64,000 bases of DNA, from contig JAKQTR010000037.1 in the NCBI GenBank assembly GCA_029562975.1, forward strand, positions 124,001-188,000, read 5' to 3'. This DNA comes from Acidobacteriota bacterium. Its GTDB lineage: Bacteria; Acidobacteriota; Vicinamibacteria; Vicinamibacterales; JAKQTR01. The first letter of the stretch is position 1; each line of letters begins with the position of its first letter. The translations under genes and the position numbers were made by a program. Below, piece after piece: positions 60,422 to 64,000 of the stretch. The notes below the pieces were generated by a model. The model had not been told where the DNA came from and made no database searches. It saw only the letters and a list, made by a program, of their open reading frames with translations.

Positions 60422-61008
60422 TCCCGGGCGCCATCCTCCTCGCCGCCGCCGGCTGGGCGTTCGCGTTCGGCCTGGCGTGGGGGAACTTCTGGATCAAGAT
60501 CGGCCTCGCGGTCGCGGCGGTCTGCGCCTACGCCCTCGCGTTCCGCAAGCCCGACCTGCGCGTGACCGCGGTGTCGGTCGCGGAGGGCGTCGTCCTGGCG
60601 GCGGTGCTGTACGCCGTCTTCTTCGTCGGCAACGCCCTGGCTCCCTTCGTCGTGCCCGGGGCGCGCGGACAGGTTGGCGGTATCTACGCCCTCGGCGAAG
60701 GCCCGCCGCGCGCCTGGATCTTCCTCCTGCTCTGCTTCGTCACCGGGCCGGGCGAGGAGATCTTCTGGCGCGGGTTCCTGCAGGAGGAGCTGCAGAAGCG
60801 TTTCACGAAAGCCCCGGGCTTCCTCGCGGCGACGGCCCTCTACGGCGCCGTGCACGTGTTCTCGGGCAACCTCATGCTGATCCTGGCCGCCCTCGTCGCC
60901 GGCGCCTTCTGGGGCGCGCTCTACGCATGGCGGCGGGACCTGGTGGCGCTCATCGTCTCGCACTCGCTCTGGAGCGCGTTCATCTTCGCCGTCGCGCCGG
61001 TTCGCTGA
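60418..61008 (+). CDS. CPBP-family intramembrane metalloprotease
   Basis: A 196-residue membrane protein with a GTG start inside the menA stop (GTGA). Catalytic motifs of the Abi/CPBP family: GPGEEIFWRGF (EExxxR), YGAVHVFSGN (FxxxH) and the third SHSLWSAFIF (HxxxN/S). Helices at the N-terminus (AILLAAAGWAFAFGLAWGNF, WIKIGLAVAAVCAYALAF) and around the active site suit an intramembrane glutamic/metal protease related to Rce1. Targets are unknown; its coupling with MenA suggests a common operon, possibly for envelope quality control. Confidence 0.85.
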   Translation: MIPGAILLAAAGWAFAFGLAWGNFWIKIGLAVAAVCAYALAFRKPDLRVTAVSVAEGVVLAAVLYAVFFVGNALAPFVVPGARGQVGGIYALGEGPPRAWIFLLLCFVTGPGEEIFWRGFLQEELQKRFTKAPGFLAATALYGAVHVFSGNLMLILAALVAGAFWGALYAWRRDLVALIVSHSLWSAFIFAVAPVR

Positions 61009-61047
61009 CGGTCCGGACCCCTGCGGAGCCTCGGCCCGGGGACTGCC

Positions 61048-62484
61048 ATGACGCTCTTCTTCGCCGCCGTCGCGCTGCTCGTCGCCGGGTACTTCACCTA
61101 CGGCGCCATCGTCGATCGCGTGTTCGGGCCCGATCTCGGCAGGACGGCGCCCGCTGTGGCGCAGGCCGACGGCATCGACTTCGTCGCGATGAGCTGGCCC
61201 AGGGTCTTCCTGATCCAGCTGCTGAACATCGCGGGCGTCGGCCCCATTTTCGGCGCCCTGGCCGGCGCGCTGTGGGGGCCGGTCGCCTTCCTGTGGATCG
61301 TGTTCGGCAGCATCCTGGCCGGCGGCGTGCACGACTACCTGTCGGGCCTGCTCTCGATGCGCAACCGGGGCGGGAGCATCTCGGAGATCGTCGGCTTCTA
61401 CCTCGGGCCGGCGATGAAGAACTTCGCTCGCGTGTTCTCGGTGGTGCTGCTCGTGCTCGTCGGCACGGTCTTCGTCACCGGGCCGGCGAAGCTGCTCGCC
61501 GGCCTCACCCCGGGGGCCGTCAGCTACAACGCGTGGCTCGGTGTCGTCCTGGTCTACTACTTCCTCGCGACGATGCTGCCGATCGACAAGCTGATCGGGC
61601 GGCTGTACCCGGTGTTCGGCCTGATCCTCCTCGTCATGGCCGTCGGCATCGCCGGAGGGCTCGTCGTCGAAGGCTACGCTCTGCCGGCGTTCACCCTGGA
61701 GAACCTGCACCCGGCGGGGCTGCCGGTGTGGGCGCTGCTGTTTGTGTCGATCGCCTGCGGGGCGATCAGCGGCTTCCACGCCACGCAGTCGCCGCTCATG
61801 GCCAGGTGCCTGACGACGGAGCGCTACGGGCGGCGCGTCTTCTACGGGGCCATGATCGGCGAGGGGATCATCGCGCTCATCTGGGCCGCGGCCGGCATGG
61901 CGTTCTACGGCGGCACGCCCGGCCTCGGCGACGCGCTGAGGGCCGGCGGGCCGGGCGGCGCCGTCCACACGATCTGCATGGCCCTGCTGGGACCCTTCGG
62001 CGGCGTCCTAGCCATCCTCGGCGTCGTCGTCTGCCCCATCACGTCGGGAGACACGGCGTTCCGCAGCGCGCGCCTGACGCTGGCCGATTGGATCCGCCTC
62101 GATCAGCGGCCCATCGGGAGACGGTTGTTGATCGCGGTCCCGATGTTCGCCGCGGGCGCGGCGCTGTCCCAGATGAACTTCGACGTCGTCTGGCGGTACT
62201 TCGCCTGGTCGAACCAGACGCTGGCCATGCTGGTGCTGTGGACCGGCGCGGTGTACCTCGTGCGCGCCGGCAAGCCGCACTGGTTCGCGAGCGTGCCGGC
62301 GGCGTTCATGACGGCCGTCTCGGCCACCTACCTGCTGCAGGCGCCGGAAGGCTTCAACCTGCCGGCGGCAATCGCCTATCCGGCGGGACTCGCCGGCGCG
62401 GCGGCGGTTTCCGGGGCCTTCGTGGGCATCGTCTTCAGGAGGAACGCGGGCCGGGCGGCGGACCTGGCGGCATCGGACGCGTAG
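61048..62484 (+). CDS. cstA: CstA-family carbon-starvation (pyruvate/peptide) transporter
   Basis: A 478-residue multi-helix membrane protein. CstA motifs: VDRVFGPDLGRTAPAVAQAD, VAMSWPRVFLIQLLNIAGVG, PIFGALAGALWGPVAFLWIV, GGVHDYLSGLLSMRNRGGSI, SGFHATQSPLMARCLTTERY and CPITSGDTAFRSARLTLAD. The family takes up pyruvate or peptides during carbon limitation; this is a short version lacking the C-terminal ~200 residues of E. coli CstA. The role in starvation fits an HPF-like gene 2 kb upstream. It follows the CPBP protease gene by 39 bp and is probably cotranscribed with menA. Confidence 0.88.
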   Translation: MTLFFAAVALLVAGYFTYGAIVDRVFGPDLGRTAPAVAQADGIDFVAMSWPRVFLIQLLNIAGVGPIFGALAGALWGPVAFLWIVFGSILAGGVHDYLSGLLSMRNRGGSISEIVGFYLGPAMKNFARVFSVVLLVLVGTVFVTGPAKLLAGLTPGAVSYNAWLGVVLVYYFLATMLPIDKLIGRLYPVFGLILLVMAVGIAGGLVVEGYALPAFTLENLHPAGLPVWALLFVSIACGAISGFHATQSPLMARCLTTERYGRRVFYGAMIGEGIIALIWAAAGMAFYGGTPGLGDALRAGGPGGAVHTICMALLGPFGGVLAILGVVVCPITSGDTAFRSARLTLADWIRLDQRPIGRRLLIAVPMFAAGAALSQMNFDVVWRYFAWSNQTLAMLVLWTGAVYLVRAGKPHWFASVPAAFMTAVSATYLLQAPEGFNLPAAIAYPAGLAGAAAVSGAFVGIVFRRNAGRAADLAASDA

Positions 62485-62532
62485 GCGCCGCACAACAGGC
62501 GGGCCCCGCCCGCCGGAGGGCCGGGCGGCCGC

Positions 62533-63804
62533 TCACGGCGCGGCGGCGAGCGCCGTGACGTCGTCTCGCAGCGCCAGGAGGCAATCGCGCAGGTAGCGAT
62601 CGACTTCCTGCTCGGCCCCGGCGCGGAATTCGTCGATGGCGTTTCCCATCAGGCCCCCGAGCCAGCGCAGCAGCCACGTCTCGCGCACGCGAGTCCGGTA
62701 GAGGCCGGTCAGGATCGTGCCGCGATCGGTGGCCCGGACGGCCCAGTCCACCTGCGTTCCCGCGTCCTCGAACGGGTACGCGAGAGGCGAATCGAGCAGG
62801 GTCTCGACGAGAAACGGCAGCTTCCAGTCCGGCTCGCGACGGAGCCGGGCGGAGATGCCCTTCTCGTCGCCCGTCCTCGTCAGCGACACATCGGCCGTGA
62901 CTCCCTTCGCGCCGACGCCGAACCGGCCCATGCGCGTCGAGATGTCGCCGACCGCCCGCAGGCGGGCCGGGAGGCGGCGGTCGGACGCCCCGGCCAGCGG
63001 CACGAGGCTGCCGTCCCTGATGCGGAGGCGCAGCGTCCAGAGGCGATCTGCCGCCTCGATGGTCCACCACGTTGCGCCCTGGGCATCGACGAGCGCGCCC
63101 TGGAGCGTCAGCGGCCCCGCGTACTTTTCGATGTACGCCGCGCCGCGCGGCGCGAAGTCCTTGATGCCGGCCGGCGTCACGCGCACGCCGAGGCGCACGT
63201 AGGTCGAGCCGCGCGCGTCCCGCTCCAGCGCCAGCGTGTCGAGCCTCAGAAGCAAGCCGAGCGTCGATGCCGTCCGCGGAAAGCCGGCGGCGACGGCGGA
63301 GCGGGAGTCGCGGCTCTCCATGCGCTCGGCGGCGCGGAACACGACGTCGAGCGCCAACGCCAGGGCCGACGGCGCCACGGGGCCGACGGCGAGTTCCTCG
63401 CTCACAGTCCATTCGTAGCGGCCGGCTCCCAGGCGCTGAAGCCGAATGCGGTTCCAGTACGAACCCGGGCTCGACGGGCGCGGGGCGGCGGCGCGCACGC
63501 CAATCCTGTACGCGCCCCCGGCGCCGCGGCCCACCAAGTCGACCTCGCGCCAGCCGGGCCCCTTCGCCGTCCACGCGGCCGGATCGTCGAACCCGCGCGA
63601 CGGCGCGAAAGACATCCTGTTCAGCTTCCGGCGGAGGGCGTCGTAGGCGGGGTCGCGGTCGATGGGCCCGAAGCGGTCTGCGAGCGCCTCGACGAACGCG
63701 CGCGGGGCGTCCCGGCCGCCGGGCCCCGCCGTCAGCTCGTGCGCGGCGCTCCGGCAGGAGGCCAGCGGCAGCAGGAGCCAGGCGGCAAGCGCGGCGCGGC
63801 GCAT
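62533..63804 (-). CDS. Hypothetical lipoprotein
   Basis: A 423-residue protein with a lipoprotein signal: hydrophobic AALAAWLLLPLAS then Cys17 in the lipobox LASC. Mature chain has no transmembrane segment; it is mixed alpha/beta with repeated GRGAGGAYRIGVR, LRLDTLALERDARGSTYVRL, TWWTIEAADRLWTLRLRIRD and RTRVRETWLLRWLGGLMGNA near the end. No family is recognised. It is convergent to cstA (48 bp between ends). The lipoprotein is expected on the inner or outer membrane, facing the periplasm. Confidence 0.75.
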   Translation of the reverse strand: MRRAALAAWLLLPLASCRSAAHELTAGPGGRDAPRAFVEALADRFGPIDRDPAYDALRRKLNRMSFAPSRGFDDPAAWTAKGPGWREVDLVGRGAGGAYRIGVRAAAPRPSSPGSYWNRIRLQRLGAGRYEWTVSEELAVGPVAPSALALALDVVFRAAERMESRDSRSAVAAGFPRTASTLGLLLRLDTLALERDARGSTYVRLGVRVTPAGIKDFAPRGAAYIEKYAGPLTLQGALVDAQGATWWTIEAADRLWTLRLRIRDGSLVPLAGASDRRLPARLRAVGDISTRMGRFGVGAKGVTADVSLTRTGDEKGISARLRREPDWKLPFLVETLLDSPLAYPFEDAGTQVDWAVRATDRGTILTGLYRTRVRETWLLRWLGGLMGNAIDEFRAGAEQEVDRYLRDCLLALRDDVTALAAAP

Positions 63805-64000
63805 GGGATCATCATCCCACGGTCTCAGCGGATCGAGGCCGGCGCGAGCGTCACCGCCCGCCGCCGGCGGCGGGAAGCGCGAAGCGCAGGCGCCGCCTCA
63901 GCGCCGTCGCCGCCGCGCCGGTCGTCGCGGCCGTGCCGGCCGGCTCGCTCTCTCGGCGCCAGTCGAGCGGGCGGCGCATGGGACGGGCAATCCGGCGGGG
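63805..64000. other. Window-edge stretch, no gene assigned
   Basis: 196 bp. Two minus-strand open frames enter from the edge: one ends TGA near 63857 (ending FALPAAGGGR), the other near 63826 (ending VTLAPASIR). Either could be the C-terminus of a gene outside the window; the sequence alone cannot decide. No motif is present. Confidence 0.35.

Overview
The window is about 70% G+C and densely coded on both strands. Its protein families point to a soil-type Acidobacteriota, most likely Vicinamibacteria. These are a VPS10/BNR-propeller exoprotein, an Oar-like giant TonB-dependent receptor, a CBM9+DUF5916 barrel protein, an exported tricorn-type peptidase, an exported class V aminotransferase-fold protein, a penicillin-acylase-family hydrolase and many GTG starts. 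This placement is inference from gene content; no rRNA or marker phylogeny lies in the window. There is one tRNA (Leu, UAA). I see no prophage, CRISPR array, plasmid function or intact insertion sequence.

Layout. 1-5.5 kb: a truncated M28 peptidase, the VPS10-like protein, a CDP-alcohol phosphatidyltransferase/GtrA pair and a hemolysin-III membrane protein. 5.6-11 kb: a YjbQ-like fusion protein, glutamine synthetase, an NCS2 purine permease, a small coiled-coil protein and MsrA. 11-16.8 kb: DUF5916 protein, a TonB receptor and a Spy/CpxP-like protein. 17-24 kb: a coupled FAD-oxidoreductase/polytopic membrane protein pair, a GNAT, tRNA-Leu, a sparsely coded stretch with small genes and palindromes, and a CrtO-like membrane acyltransferase. 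24-32 kb: minus-strand genes for an esterase-like hydrolase, a membrane protein, the exported aminotransferase-fold protein and the 1107-residue TonB receptor. 32-37 kb: penicillin acylase, a two-gene ABC exporter and a PlsC-type acyltransferase, with two related palindromic elements inserted exactly at the gene borders. 37-48 kb: tricorn protease, MBL hydrolase, exported beta-galactosidase, a two-SIS protein laid out like animal glucokinase regulatory protein (GKRP), and a small secreted protein. 48-56.5 kb: a sodium/solute symporter, a DsbD-alpha protein with a redoxin, NUDIX, an ICMT-like methyltransferase and two MFS transporters. 56.5-64 kb: a sigma-54 activator with a V4R sensor, divergent from an HPF-like gene and a small Cys protein; then MenA, a CPBP protease, CstA and a lipoprotein.

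How the genes fit together. Much of the window serves an aerobic or microaerobic heterotroph that breaks down polymers outside the cytoplasm (peptidases, beta-galactosidase, esterase, acylase), takes products up through TonB receptors and symporters, and maintains a menaquinone respiratory chain. The most unusual features are (i) the palindromic element family that rebuilt the acylase C-terminus and the whole upstream region of two divergent genes; (ii) the V4R/sigma-54 regulator facing a candidate -24/-12 promoter in front of a ribosome-hibernation-like gene translationally coupled to an unknown Cys-containing small protein; (iii) the GKRP-like two-SIS protein; and (iv) a YjbQ-domain fusion upstream of glutamine synthetase.
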